Source of the DNA: an uncultured Porphyromonadaceae bacterium
GTDB taxonomy: Bacteria; Bacteroidota; Bacteroidia; Bacteroidales; Muribaculaceae
Assembly (NCBI GenBank): GCA_947174995.1
Contig: CAMWLC010000021.1
Span: forward strand, 1-43,370
Length of the DNA: 43,370 bases
Direction of reading: 5' to 3'
The position numbers and the translations under genes are program-made. The number at the start of each line of letters is the position of its first letter. The first letter of the stretch is position 1. Positions 9,601 through 17,923 of the stretch are shown here, piece after piece. The notes under the pieces were generated by a model. It had not been told where the DNA came from, ran no database searches, and saw only the letters and a list, made by a program, of their open reading frames with translations.

Positions 9601-10006
9601 CCTCCAGATCGCGCTAATCATGCTTATCGGTCTTCTCGCCAAGAACGCCATCCTCATCGTGGAGTTCGCGCTTGACCGCCGCAAGACCGGCATGAGCATC
9701 GTCAAGTCAGCCGTGCAGGGTGCCGTAGCGCGTCTGCGCCCGATTCTCATGACCTCACTGGCCATGATCATCGGTCTGCTTCCTATGATGTTCGCCCATG
9801 GCGCCGGCAAGCTCGGCAACCAGGCCCTCGGCTCCGGTGCTATCGGAGGTATGCTCATCGGCATGATACTCCAGGTGCTCATCGTGCCCGCTCTCTTCGT
9901 CATCATGCAGATCATCCAGGAGCGCGTGTCGCCCCCGAAGTGGAAGGACACCGACAACAGCGCGATATCCTCCGAAATCGAACAGTATGCAATAAATAAG
10001 GACTGA
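6632..10006 (+). CDS. RND multidrug efflux permease (HAE1 family), enlarged
   Basis: 1124-aa proton-driven inner-membrane pump of the AcrB/MexB type. It starts MKLDRFINRPV, the usual HAE1 opening. Proton-relay residues are D405 and D406 in TM4 (VVDDAIVVVE) and K1004 in the late helix LLAKNAILIVEF. It is about 60-80 residues longer than typical HAE1 pumps. The excess lies between TM6 and TM7, where two extra hydrophobic segments (about 531-549 and 553-573) follow a charged linker (about 495-525). These would give 14 rather than 12 membrane helices. The outer-membrane partner gene starts 4 bp after the stop. Substrates are unknown. Confidence 0.95.
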   Translation: MKLDRFINRPVLSTVISIFIVIFGILGLISIPMEQYPDIAPPTIRVSTSYTGANAQTVLNSVIAPIEEQINGAENMEYMTSSASNNGSAEITVYFKQGTDPDMAAVDVQNRVAKAAAFLPAEVNQVGVITQKRQSSMLMVIAMYDPEDKYTPQFIDNYMSINILPEIKRVSGVGDAMAFGADYSMRIWLKPEVMAQYKLMPSDISAALAEQNIEAAPGQFGEQGNQSFQYTLKYKGRLSEPKEFEDIILRATPDGEVLRLGDVAKVEMGRLTYGFSNLNDGHIGSSAIVFQSAGSNATAVVEQIEKMLDNARKNLPAGMVLQTTMSVNEFLFASIEEVVKTLIEAFVLVFLVVFIFLQDFRSTLIPMISIPVALIGTFFLLYIFGFTLNLLTLSALVLAIAIVVDDAIVVVEAVHAKLDQGYKSARKASIDAMREISGALISITLVMMLVFIPVSFLGGTSGVFYRQFGLTMAMAIGLSAVNALTLSPALCAIFLKGHDEKNLKERMGDAYKAAGEAVGEAYRKRFSFPPIVTLIFLVAAIVFLVLGWYTFENVFLSCIACAVAILAIIGIFSKSFIDAFNNSFDALLRVYKKCVQWFIGHKIISFISVGASVGVLVWLMAITPSSMIPTEDTGTIMGAVTMPPATSQERTQQVMNSVDSILGTIPAIKSRTAITGYSFIGGQGNTYGSFIIKLRPWDERDENTESAQAIVGQLFMKTGMAVKDARVMFFQPPMITGYSMTNGFEIKLQDRTGGDLNKFFEVYQKFIGALNADPAIQMAYSNFNPTFPQYLVEIDVAKVKQAGLTQNAVLSALQGYYGGMYISNFNSYGKLYRVMMQADPSARVSPETLKQIKIRNGVDMAPIDNFVKLTRVYGPDLIERFNMFTSISITGNPTPGVSSGVAIETINRIAQETLPVGYGFEYAGMTREQASGSSGSTGYVFILVLVFVYLILSAQYESYILPWAVILSVPFGLMGTFIFARMRDIDNNIYLQIALIMLIGLLAKNAILIVEFALDRRKTGMSIVKSAVQGAVARLRPILMTSLAMIIGLLPMMFAHGAGKLGNQALGSGAIGGMLIGMILQVLIVPALFVIMQIIQERVSPPKWKDTDNSAISSEIEQYAINKD

Positions 10007-10010
10007 CCCC

Positions 10011-11387
10011 ATGAGAAAGTCAATCGTTTTCGCCCTCGCGGGCACCATGGCAGTCGGCCTCAGCAGCTGCCACATCTATCAGAAATATGATCTTCCCGCC
10101 GACAACGCCATAGTCTCCGACTATGCGCGTGCGGTCGGGGAGACCCCGGACAGCACCTCGCTCGGATACCTCGGCTGGGAACAGGTCTTCACCGATCCCC
10201 AGCTCCAGGCCCTCATCCGTCAGGCGCTCGAGAACAATACAGACCTTGACAACGCACGCCTGAATGTGGAAATAGCGCGTGCTCAGCTCAAGGGAGCCAA
10301 ACTCAGCTACTTCCCCTCGCTTGCCCTCGCCCCCAACGGCGGCACTGCAAGCTACGGAGGCAGCCACATGAACTGGTCTTACACCATCCCCCTCTCCGCG
10401 TCCTGGGAAATCGATGCCTTCGGCAAAATTCTCAACCGCAAGCGTGGAGCGGCAGTAGCCGTGGAGCAGGCCGAAGCCTACGCCCAGGCTGCACGCTCGC
10501 AGATAATCTGCGGCGTTGCCTCAGCTTATTATTCCCTCGTGCTTCTCAACCAGCAGCTCGACCTCACCCGTCGCACCTCGGAGATTTGGGCCGACCAGGT
10601 GGAGTCGATGAAACTTCTCAAGGAGGCGGGACGCACCAATGAGGCCGCAGTGGTGCAGAGCCAGGCCAACTATTACAGCATCATGGCCTCCATCCCCGAC
10701 CTCGAGCAGCAGATCACGACCGTTCAGAACACCCTCTCGGTGCTTCTCAACACCTATCCCCAGACGTGGAGCGTGTCCGGCAAGCTCGACTTCAGCCTCC
10801 CCGTGGAGATTACCGAAGGGATGCCCCTCAACTATCTCGCCACACGTCCCGACGTGGCGGCTGCCGAGCGCAGCATGGCAGTAGCCTTCTATTCGCTCAA
10901 TTCGGCACGCACCAATTTCTATCCCTCTCTCGTGATTTCCGCACAGGGCGGATTCACAAATATGCTCGGATCCATGATTTCCAATCCCGGAAAGTGGTTT
11001 ATTCAGCTTGCAGGGTCTCTCACCGCCCCGATCTTCTCCCGTGGCCAGAACCTCGCCACCTACGAGGCCGCCAAGGCCCAGCAGAAGCAGGCTGTGAATA
11101 ATTTCGAGAAAACCGTGCTCTCCGCTGCCGCCGACGTGAGCGACGCGATGGTGTCGATTTCCAAAAACACCGCCAAGCGCGCCATGATAGAGAAGCAGAT
11201 TGACGCCCTTGAGAAGTCCGTGGAATACACCAATGAGCTCTTCATGTACAATCAGGGCACCACATATCTGGAGGTGCTCACCGCACGCAGCAGCCTCCTT
11301 CAGGCCCAGCTCGCAGCCCTTGCCTGCTGGCACACCAAGGCCACTTCGCTCATCAACCTCTATCAGGCCGTGGGCGGAGGCCGTTAA
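10011..11387 (+). CDS. RND efflux outer-membrane channel (OprM/TolC-like lipoprotein)
   Basis: 458-aa outer-membrane factor completing the tripartite pump. The signal peptide ends GLSSC with C20 as lipidation site. The body shows the two repeated OEP units with long Ala/Gln-rich helices (for example residues 80-90 and 130-160, repeated about 300-400) and beta segments that would form the barrel. The terminal part SLINLYQAVGGG is the usual NodT/OprM ending. It begins 4 bp after the permease stop, so the three genes are surely co-transcribed. Confidence 0.94.
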   Translation: MRKSIVFALAGTMAVGLSSCHIYQKYDLPADNAIVSDYARAVGETPDSTSLGYLGWEQVFTDPQLQALIRQALENNTDLDNARLNVEIARAQLKGAKLSYFPSLALAPNGGTASYGGSHMNWSYTIPLSASWEIDAFGKILNRKRGAAVAVEQAEAYAQAARSQIICGVASAYYSLVLLNQQLDLTRRTSEIWADQVESMKLLKEAGRTNEAAVVQSQANYYSIMASIPDLEQQITTVQNTLSVLLNTYPQTWSVSGKLDFSLPVEITEGMPLNYLATRPDVAAAERSMAVAFYSLNSARTNFYPSLVISAQGGFTNMLGSMISNPGKWFIQLAGSLTAPIFSRGQNLATYEAAKAQQKQAVNNFEKTVLSAAADVSDAMVSISKNTAKRAMIEKQIDALEKSVEYTNELFMYNQGTTYLEVLTARSSLLQAQLAALACWHTKATSLINLYQAVGGGR

Positions 11388-11417
11388 AGTTAAAGTCTAA
11401 CTCTCAAATCAGCAGTC

Positions 11418-12215
11418 ATGTCAAACATCAGCAATCTCGCTTTCGTGCATCCCGAGGCCCGTCTGGGCCAGAATGTCACTATCGGTGCTTTCGTCTACAT
11501 CGACCGTAATGTCGAGATAGGAGACGGCACTGTGATCCACTCCCACTGCAGCGTCCTCTCCGGGGCCCGTATCGGCAAGAACAACGTAATCTACGAGGGT
11601 TCGATCATCGCGGCCACTCCCCAGGATTTCCGATGGAAAGGCCAGGAGTCATACGTTGTCATCGGCGACAACAATAAAATTCGTGAATATGTCATCATCA
11701 ACCGCTCTAGCCGCGAGGGTGGAGAGACAAGAATAGGCAACAACTCCTTCATCATGGCCCAGAGCCATATTGCCCACGATTCTTCCGTCGGCGACTGGTG
11801 CGTGGTTGGCAACGGGGTCAAGATTGCCGGTGATTGCCGTGTGGGTGACTACACGATCCTCTCCTCCGGGGTTATAGTCCACGAGGGATGTCACATCGGA
11901 GAATGGTGTCTCATCAAGGGAGGATGCCGTGTCAACGGCCACGTCCCCCCCTTCGTCATCATGGCTCACAATCCCATCTCCTATTTCGGGGTCAATGCGT
12001 TCATCCTGCGCAAGGGCCACAAGAGCGAGGAGGTCATTGACGACATCGCGAAATGCTACCGCCACATCTACCAGAGCAATACGGCAGTGCATAATGCCAA
12101 CCGCCGCATACACGAAGATGTGCAGCCATCCGAGGAGCGCGACAAAATCATATCATTCCTTGTGGAACACGACTTCAGGCTCGCGGCCACTCCCTTGGAC
12201 ATTTTTGAGGATTGA
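11418..12215 (+). CDS. lpxA: LpxA-family acyl-ACP-UDP-GlcNAc O-acyltransferase
   Basis: 265-aa left-handed beta-helix protein with hexapeptide repeats through about residue 190, then an alpha-helical C-terminus. LpxA catalyses the first step of lipid A synthesis, 3-O-acylation of UDP-GlcNAc. The catalytic histidine region HIAHDSSVG is intact (H120, matching H125 of E. coli), and TPQDFRWKG corresponds to the substrate loop DPQDLKYKG. The length equals that of LpxA. It ends 2 bp before the cdsA start. Bacteroidetes usually keep lpxA beside the lpxC/fabZ fusion, so this may be a second, stand-alone copy. Confidence 0.85.
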   Translation: MSNISNLAFVHPEARLGQNVTIGAFVYIDRNVEIGDGTVIHSHCSVLSGARIGKNNVIYEGSIIAATPQDFRWKGQESYVVIGDNNKIREYVIINRSSREGGETRIGNNSFIMAQSHIAHDSSVGDWCVVGNGVKIAGDCRVGDYTILSSGVIVHEGCHIGEWCLIKGGCRVNGHVPPFVIMAHNPISYFGVNAFILRKGHKSEEVIDDIAKCYRHIYQSNTAVHNANRRIHEDVQPSEERDKIISFLVEHDFRLAATPLDIFED

Positions 12216-12217
12216 TT

Positions 12218-13045
12218 ATGCTGAAAAGAGCTGTTTCGGGAGCGGTGTATGTCGCAATCATCGTCGGGGCACTCCTTGGCGGGGGCCTTTGGACATGTGC
12301 CCTCGCGGTAATGTTCTGCATGCTGGCGGCGCTGGAGTTCGATGATCTCGTAGAGGAGAGGCATAGCTACGAAAAAATAGTCGGGATAACGGATATCGTG
12401 GGCACACTCTGCCTCACTGTCGGCATTTCCGGCTACGGTCTGCTTCTCTGGCTGCTGGTGTTGCTTGTGCGCATGATCGAGGAACTCTATCTACGGGAAA
12501 GTGACCCCCTATACAATCTCGCCCTATCCGTATTCGCCCAGATCTATCTGGGTCTACCCTGCGGCATACTCTTCGGTGTGGGTGTGGTGGACTATTTCGG
12601 TGAGATGTACTACTCCCTCCCCACCAAAGAGATCCTGCACGTGACACTGGCCATATTCGTATTGATATGGCTCAATGACACCGGTGCATATCTTGTGGGT
12701 TCATGGTTAGGCAAACACAAGATGATCGAACGCATCTCCCCCAAGAAGACATGGGAGGGTTTTGCCGGAGGCGTGATATTCTGTGTCGGAGGTGCAACCG
12801 CCTGCTACTGGATCATGCCCATGGGATATTACCCCGTCCTCTGGAGCTGGATCGGACTCGGAGTAGTAGTGGCGCTCTTCTCCACCTGGGGCGACCTCGT
12901 GGAATCCCTTTTCAAACGAGACATAGGAGTGAAGGATTCAGGAAACCTTATCCCCGGCCACGGCGGAATCCTCGACCGCATAGACTCTTTCCTGCTTGTC
13001 ATGCCCGCATCTCTGGTATATCTCTTCGCGACATGGCTTCTCTGA
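12218..13045 (+). CDS. cdsA: Phosphatidate cytidylyltransferase
   Basis: 275-aa integral membrane enzyme making CDP-diacylglycerol from phosphatidic acid and CTP. Multiple hydrophobic helices are seen. The CdsA signature is complete near the C-terminus: SLFKRDIGVKDSG then IPGHGGILDRIDS, holding the metal- and substrate-binding Asp/Lys residues. I use ATG 12218, 2 bp after the lpxA stop; a TTG at 12212 would overlap lpxA and adds nothing. Transcription ends at the hairpin 13057-13113. Confidence 0.95.
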   Translation: MLKRAVSGAVYVAIIVGALLGGGLWTCALAVMFCMLAALEFDDLVEERHSYEKIVGITDIVGTLCLTVGISGYGLLLWLLVLLVRMIEELYLRESDPLYNLALSVFAQIYLGLPCGILFGVGVVDYFGEMYYSLPTKEILHVTLAIFVLIWLNDTGAYLVGSWLGKHKMIERISPKKTWEGFAGGVIFCVGGATACYWIMPMGYYPVLWSWIGLGVVVALFSTWGDLVESLFKRDIGVKDSGNLIPGHGGILDRIDSFLLVMPASLVYLFATWLL

Positions 13046-13056
13046 GGCCTGCTCGT

Positions 13057-13113
13057 GTTCGATAAAAAAGCTCCCGCTGATTGATTGAATCAGCGGGAGC
13101 TTTTTTATCGAAC
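13057..13113. terminator. Bidirectional intrinsic terminator
   Basis: A perfect inverted repeat: arms 13057-13082 and 13088-13113 (26 bp each) around a 5-nt loop. Each arm carries a GC-rich core (CTCCCGCTGA) next to a run of six A or T, so it works as a stem followed by T residues in both directions. It lies between the converging cdsA and the minus-strand barrel gene. Confidence 0.93.
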
Positions 13114-13141
13114 GGTTTTCACCGCCGGATTCCTCATAGTT

Positions 13142-13834
13142 TCAGCGGAGATGAAACCAGTAACCTATAGTGGCCGACACCACCATGGCGTTGGAGGAAT
13201 GAAAGACATCGGCACGCTTGGATGGGAAGCAGTTGCCAAGTCCATAATAAAACCTCGCCTCGAGACTCAGGGAATGCCTCTGCGCCATGCGCCACTCCCC
13301 TCCCAGACCGGCGCAGATGCCGTAATCAAATCGCTTGGTTACCTCCATGTCGAGCTGCGCGTTGTTGCGTCCGGTGGTGGGGAAACCCGGTACTGACGAT
13401 ATATCCTTATAGTCGAAATTCGCGCTCACCCCGTCTCCTATCATATACGAGAACTGTGGCCCCAGATTAATGTAGAACCGGCTTTTACGACCGAAATATA
13501 TGTGGGCCATCACCGGAAGTTCCAGATAATCGAGCGACCGAGAATAGGTGAATTGCGTATATGTCCGGAAATCCTCTCTCCAGCCGCGACGCGTGTAGTT
13601 GAGTTCCGCTATCAATCCGAAATGGTTCTCTTCGGAATACCGGAAAGAAACGCCGGCTGTGGGACCGAACAGCATTTTCTCATGTATGCCGGGCGAGAAA
13701 AAGAGTTTTGATGCCCCGGCCCCGCCATGCACGCCGAAAGACAAGTCAGGCTTCCATCGGCTCTGCGCCTCCGCCATGCCGGGACTCAGACAGAAAGATG
13801 CGGCACACAGCGCCGTGATGAAAAGAGGCTTCAC
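13142..13834 (-). CDS. PorT-like outer-membrane beta-barrel protein
   Basis: 230-aa exported protein of the outer-membrane beta-barrel (PorT/OMP_b-brl_2) family. The N-terminal signal peptide (about 1-23) ends MAEAQ. Alternating polar/aromatic strands follow, including the family motif LDYLELPVMAHIYF at about 96-109 and a C-terminus ending in ATIGYWFHLR. The start is GTG at 13834, overlapping the TGA stop of the LysM gene (GTGA), so translation is probably coupled. The family label does not prove a role in type IX secretion; many unrelated Bacteroidetes barrels carry it. Confidence 0.85.
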   Translation of the reverse strand: MKPLFITALCAASFCLSPGMAEAQSRWKPDLSFGVHGGAGASKLFFSPGIHEKMLFGPTAGVSFRYSEENHFGLIAELNYTRRGWREDFRTYTQFTYSRSLDYLELPVMAHIYFGRKSRFYINLGPQFSYMIGDGVSANFDYKDISSVPGFPTTGRNNAQLDMEVTKRFDYGICAGLGGEWRMAQRHSLSLEARFYYGLGNCFPSKRADVFHSSNAMVVSATIGYWFHLR

Positions 13835-15777
13835 TTCACTATTATTTTATCCGTTGAACCATACGGGGTCAGTCGCACGAGATATGTCACGGGATTGTAA
13901 AAACCGCTCCAGTTACTCACCCTCTCCATCCGCATTGCCGTCTGAAGAGAATCCGCATCGGGCACTCCGTGATTGAAGTCTCCCCCCGTGACTGCCACTC
14001 CGGGCACGAAATAGTTGGCCATATCGAATCCCACTGCGGCATAGAGCGGATAGGACTTCACGGGTGCGTATCCGTAGACGGCAGTGAAGTCGGACACGAA
14101 CCCGCGTCCCTCGTTGCTGTCGAAGTCAAAATAGAAACGCGAAGGAATATAGACGTCTGCATCGTGCATCTTGGAGCCGAGAGACTCCGTGTACACGATC
14201 CAGTTGGGGCGCCCCACGACTGCCACTTCCGCCACCGGGGAATTGCTTCGGGCGGTAGCCACGGCGTCGAGAACCCTCTCTATATCTCCCTGCGCCGTCG
14301 GCCATGCGTACACAAGATAGCTGCCGGACTCCTCGAGAGGCAGAGCGGAAAATTCCTCCGCCGAAAGCTCGAGGGAGGCGCCCATCATCTGTTCCTTCAC
14401 GAGGGGGGCGAGCGTGTCCTGTGCGTCCGGTTCCCCTACGAATACGAGTGTCCTTCCCTCGAAACGCTTCGCTATTTCCGCAGCCGTGGATTCATTGAAG
14501 AAGTTGGTGGGAGTGAGCACCTGCACCATCTGCGGATTCTCAAGGTAAAGTTCGTTCTTGACATCGTAGACGTTGACTATTTCTGTCTTGGTCTGCTGTC
14601 CGTAATCACCAAGCCACGCGGGAAAGTTCCGGTCTGCCGTGGAGATCACAAGATTTGGATTGTACTCCTTCAGCGACGCGAGAGCGGCCGACTCATCACT
14701 CCCCCGCTCGAGTTTGAGAGAAATTTTGTAAGGAGTGTCCTTATAATCATTGAGGGCGAGCATGAACCCCTTGACAAACTCGCTGTCACGCTTGCTCGCC
14801 GGGTCATCAAGCACGAGGGCCACCCTTACCTGTCGCTCCTCCATGGGCACCTTCTCGACGGCATGCACCGAGTCATATATCTCCTGCACGGATTCCTCCC
14901 CCTGTGTCGGGAAATCATCGGCGTCTACCTCTTTCTCCACCTGCACCGTGCGCATCGTAGGCACGGCTACAAGCTGGTTATTTCCCGGAGCCGAGAGATC
15001 GCCGTTGGCACGTCGCAGGTCTTCTTCGTCCGTGCCGGTCTTCTCGGCTATCGTGGCCCAGGTGTCATTTTTACCGACCCTGTAAGTGTCGAGCGATTCG
15101 ACCCGCTTCTCTTCGGCAAGTACGGTCTTCACTCTTCTTGCCGTGTCGGTGTTCACCGGAATCCTCACCGAATCCCCGATGCGGAAATGCTTTTCCGAAA
15201 CGCCGGGATTGGCTGCAAGGATCTTCTCCACCGTGGTATTATACTTGCGCGAGAGTGCGAACAGCGTGTCGCCCGGCTTCACGGTGTAGTAATAAAACCC
15301 TCCGTTGCGGTCCACCATATCCGCCTGTTGCTTTATGACTATCGTCTCCCCGGCCTTTATACCATATTTGGCCGAGGGATGATTGGCATAGAGTGTATCC
15401 AGCGAGATGTTGTAACGCCTCGCGATGCTGTAAGGGGTTTCCCCACGCTTCACTATGTGCGTGATGGGCTCGAAAGGTATCTCCACCGGAGCCTCTGCAT
15501 CGGGAGTTGTGGCTATTACCACCACCCTGCCCGTGGGATAATACAGGCGGGCCCCCTTCTCGAGGCTGGAGGTGGTTCCCGGGTTGAGCCTCACAAGTTC
15601 CTGAGGATCCCAGTCAAACTGTTTTGCGATGCCATACACCGAATCCCCCTTCTTCACCTCATAATAGTAGTATTCCTTTCCGAGAATCTCTACTTTCGGA
15701 AGATCGGGCCCCGCGAAGGCGGGCGTCGTGAGGGCCGCCAGCGCGGCTGCCGCTATAATCCTGCGTTTGATTTCCAT
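13831..15777 (-). CDS. LysM repeats fused to periplasmic-binding-like domain
   Basis: 648-aa exported cell-wall protein. The signal peptide (1-22) ends TPAFA. Four LysM peptidoglycan-binding repeats are visible at about 38-81, 105-149, 161-208 and 231-275, each with the YxVKxGDTxxxIA pattern; the fourth is the most divergent. The last ~330 residues look like a type I periplasmic-binding fold as in branched-chain amino-acid receptors: RVALVLDDP, then GFMLALNDY, NLVISTADR, and the late SYPLYAAVGFDMANYF. A likely role is sensing or scaffolding at the peptidoglycan, but this is inference. It is co-transcribed with the barrel gene. Confidence 0.88.
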   Translation of the reverse strand: MEIKRRIIAAAALAALTTPAFAGPDLPKVEILGKEYYYYEVKKGDSVYGIAKQFDWDPQELVRLNPGTTSSLEKGARLYYPTGRVVVIATTPDAEAPVEIPFEPITHIVKRGETPYSIARRYNISLDTLYANHPSAKYGIKAGETIVIKQQADMVDRNGGFYYYTVKPGDTLFALSRKYNTTVEKILAANPGVSEKHFRIGDSVRIPVNTDTARRVKTVLAEEKRVESLDTYRVGKNDTWATIAEKTGTDEEDLRRANGDLSAPGNNQLVAVPTMRTVQVEKEVDADDFPTQGEESVQEIYDSVHAVEKVPMEERQVRVALVLDDPASKRDSEFVKGFMLALNDYKDTPYKISLKLERGSDESAALASLKEYNPNLVISTADRNFPAWLGDYGQQTKTEIVNVYDVKNELYLENPQMVQVLTPTNFFNESTAAEIAKRFEGRTLVFVGEPDAQDTLAPLVKEQMMGASLELSAEEFSALPLEESGSYLVYAWPTAQGDIERVLDAVATARSNSPVAEVAVVGRPNWIVYTESLGSKMHDADVYIPSRFYFDFDSNEGRGFVSDFTAVYGYAPVKSYPLYAAVGFDMANYFVPGVAVTGGDFNHGVPDADSLQTAMRMERVSNWSGFYNPVTYLVRLTPYGSTDKIIVK

Positions 15778-15921
15778 AAGATGTTCTTGACATTACAAAA
15801 TTACTAATTTTTCATGGTTTATCACCCCGTGAGACTAAAAAATTTTTCCTTCATTATATTTTGGTCATTTACCAACTTATAGCTAAATTTGCATCAAACA
15901 AATCTCTAACCACTACGAATC
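15778..15921. promoter_or_regulatory. Divergent promoter region, LysM gene and hut operon
   Basis: 144 AT-rich bp between divergent genes. For hutU, TTTG (15860-15863), a 20-nt spacer and TAAATTTG (15884-15891) match the promoter consensus exactly, giving a leader of about 25 nt. On the minus strand a -7 box TAATTTTG (complement of 15796-15803) points into the LysM gene without a clear -33 box. No obvious HutC-type operator was recognised. Confidence 0.78.
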
Positions 15922-17916
15922 ATGAAAACCAATCGCATCCGTCTTTCCGAGGAATGGCCCGAAATGCCTGAGTTTAAAGAAGGTATCCGTCGTGCGCCCG
16001 ACCGTGGCTACACACTAACTCGCGAAAAGACAGTGACCGCGCTCAAGAACGCCCTGCGTTATCTTCCCGAAAGTCTGCATGCCCAGGCGGCTCCCGAGTT
16101 CCTCGAGGAGTTGCGCACCCGCGGACGCATATATGCCTACCGTTTCCGCCCCGAAGGAGACCTCAAGGCAAAGCCCATTGACGAATACAAGGGAAAGTGT
16201 CTTGCCGGAAAGGCATTCCAGGTGATGATCGACAACAATCTCTGCTTCGACATCGCCCTTTACCCCTACGAGCTCGTGACCTACGGCGAGACCGGACAGG
16301 TGTGTCAGAACTGGCTGCAATACCGCCTCATAAAGAAATATCTCGAGGAGCTCACCGATGAGCAGACCCTCGTCATCGAGTCAGGCCATCCCCTCGGTCT
16401 CTTCCCCTCGCGCAAGGACGCCCCCCGCGTCATCATTACCAACGCCATGATGGTGGGTATGTTTGACAATCTCCACGACTGGCACGAGGCCATGCAGATG
16501 GGTGTGGCCAACTACGGACAGATGACCGCCGGCGGATGGATGTATATCGGCCCCCAGGGCATCGTGCACGGTACGTTCAATACTCTCCTCAATGCAGGAC
16601 GCATGAAGCTCGGTGTACCTCAGGACGGCGACCTGCGCGGCCACCTCTTCGTATCCTCCGGACTGGGAGGCATGAGCGGCGCTCAGCCCAAGGCCGCCGA
16701 GATAGCGGGAGCCGCCGCCATAATCGCCGAGGTGGATCCCTCACGCATCGAGACACGCCGCTCCCAGGGATGGGTGCAGGAGGTGACAGACAATATTGAG
16801 GAGGCTTTCGCTATGGCCGACAAGGCCATGGCTGCCCGCGAACCCATCTCCATAGCATATCTCGGCAATGTGGTGGACCTTCTCGAATATGCCGCCGAGC
16901 ATGATAAGAAGATAGATCTGCTTTCCGACCAGACCTCCTGCCACGCCGTGTACGAGGGTGGCTACTGCCCCGCAGGCATGACCTTCGAGGAGCGCACCAA
17001 ACTGCTCCACGATGATCCCGAGGAGTTCCGCCGCCGCGTGGATGAATCGCTTCGCCGCCACTACAAGGCCATCCGTAAGCTCGTCGACAAGGGCACTTAC
17101 TTCTTCGATTACGGCAACTCCTTCATGAAGGCCATGTATGACGCCGGAGTCAAGGAGATGTCGCGCAACGGCGTAGACGAGAAAGATGGCTTCATCTGGC
17201 CCTCATACGTGGAAGACATCATGGGCCCCATGCTCTTCGACTACGGCTACGGCCCCTTCCGCTGGGTCTGTCTGAGCGGCAAGCACGAGGATCTCGTCAA
17301 GACCGACCGCGCGGCCATGGAGTGTATCGATCCCAACCGCCGAGGCCAGGACCGCGACAACTACAACTGGATCCGCGATGCCGAGAAGAACGCGCTCGTA
17401 GTGGGCACACAGGCTCGCATCCTCTATCAGGACGCTATGGGTCGCCTCAAAATCGCCCTTAAATTCAACGAGATGGTGCGCAACGGCGAAGTCGGCCCCA
17501 TCATGCTTGGCCGCGACCATCATGACGTCAGCGGCACTGACTCCCCCTTCCGCGAGACAAGCAACATCAAGGATGGCTCCAATGTGATGGCCGACATGGC
17601 GATACAGTGTTTCGCCGGCAACTGCGCCCGCGGCATGAGCCTCGTGGCTCTTCACAACGGCGGAGGCGTCGGTATCGGCAAATCCATCAACGGTGGTTTC
17701 GGCATGGTGTGCGACGGTTCCGAGCGTACCGACGAGATTCTCAAGCAGGCCATGCTGTGGGACGTGATGGGTGGCGTGGCACGCCGCTCATGGGCACGCA
17801 ATGAGAACGCCATGTCCACCGTGGAGGAATGGAATGATACACAGGCCGAAAACGGCTTCATGATCACCGAGCCCTTCATCGCCGACGAGGAGATGCTAAG
17901 GGAGATAATGAAATAA
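15922..17916 (+). CDS. hutU: Urocanate hydratase
   Basis: 664-aa NAD+-dependent urocanase, the second step of histidine degradation (urocanate to imidazolonepropionate). It is longer than the ~555-aa enzymes of Pseudomonas and Bacillus and closer to the long form. Conserved parts include QNWLQYRLIKKYLEEL, the glycine-rich VSSGLGGMSGAQPKA nucleotide-binding region, the GPFRWVCLSG segment, and the late VALHNGGGVGIGKS. First gene of the hut operon; hutI starts 7 bp after its stop. It opens MKTNRIRLSEEWPEMP with no alternative start nearby. Confidence 0.96.
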   Translation: MKTNRIRLSEEWPEMPEFKEGIRRAPDRGYTLTREKTVTALKNALRYLPESLHAQAAPEFLEELRTRGRIYAYRFRPEGDLKAKPIDEYKGKCLAGKAFQVMIDNNLCFDIALYPYELVTYGETGQVCQNWLQYRLIKKYLEELTDEQTLVIESGHPLGLFPSRKDAPRVIITNAMMVGMFDNLHDWHEAMQMGVANYGQMTAGGWMYIGPQGIVHGTFNTLLNAGRMKLGVPQDGDLRGHLFVSSGLGGMSGAQPKAAEIAGAAAIIAEVDPSRIETRRSQGWVQEVTDNIEEAFAMADKAMAAREPISIAYLGNVVDLLEYAAEHDKKIDLLSDQTSCHAVYEGGYCPAGMTFEERTKLLHDDPEEFRRRVDESLRRHYKAIRKLVDKGTYFFDYGNSFMKAMYDAGVKEMSRNGVDEKDGFIWPSYVEDIMGPMLFDYGYGPFRWVCLSGKHEDLVKTDRAAMECIDPNRRGQDRDNYNWIRDAEKNALVVGTQARILYQDAMGRLKIALKFNEMVRNGEVGPIMLGRDHHDVSGTDSPFRETSNIKDGSNVMADMAIQCFAGNCARGMSLVALHNGGGVGIGKSINGGFGMVCDGSERTDEILKQAMLWDVMGGVARRSWARNENAMSTVEEWNDTQAENGFMITEPFIADEEMLREIMK

Positions 17917-17923
17917 GCGCTTC

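Noticed and set aside
13969..15807. Long plus-strand frame (612 aa) opposite the LysM gene
   Set aside because: Shadow of the LysM gene with unusual composition rich in His, Arg and Gly.
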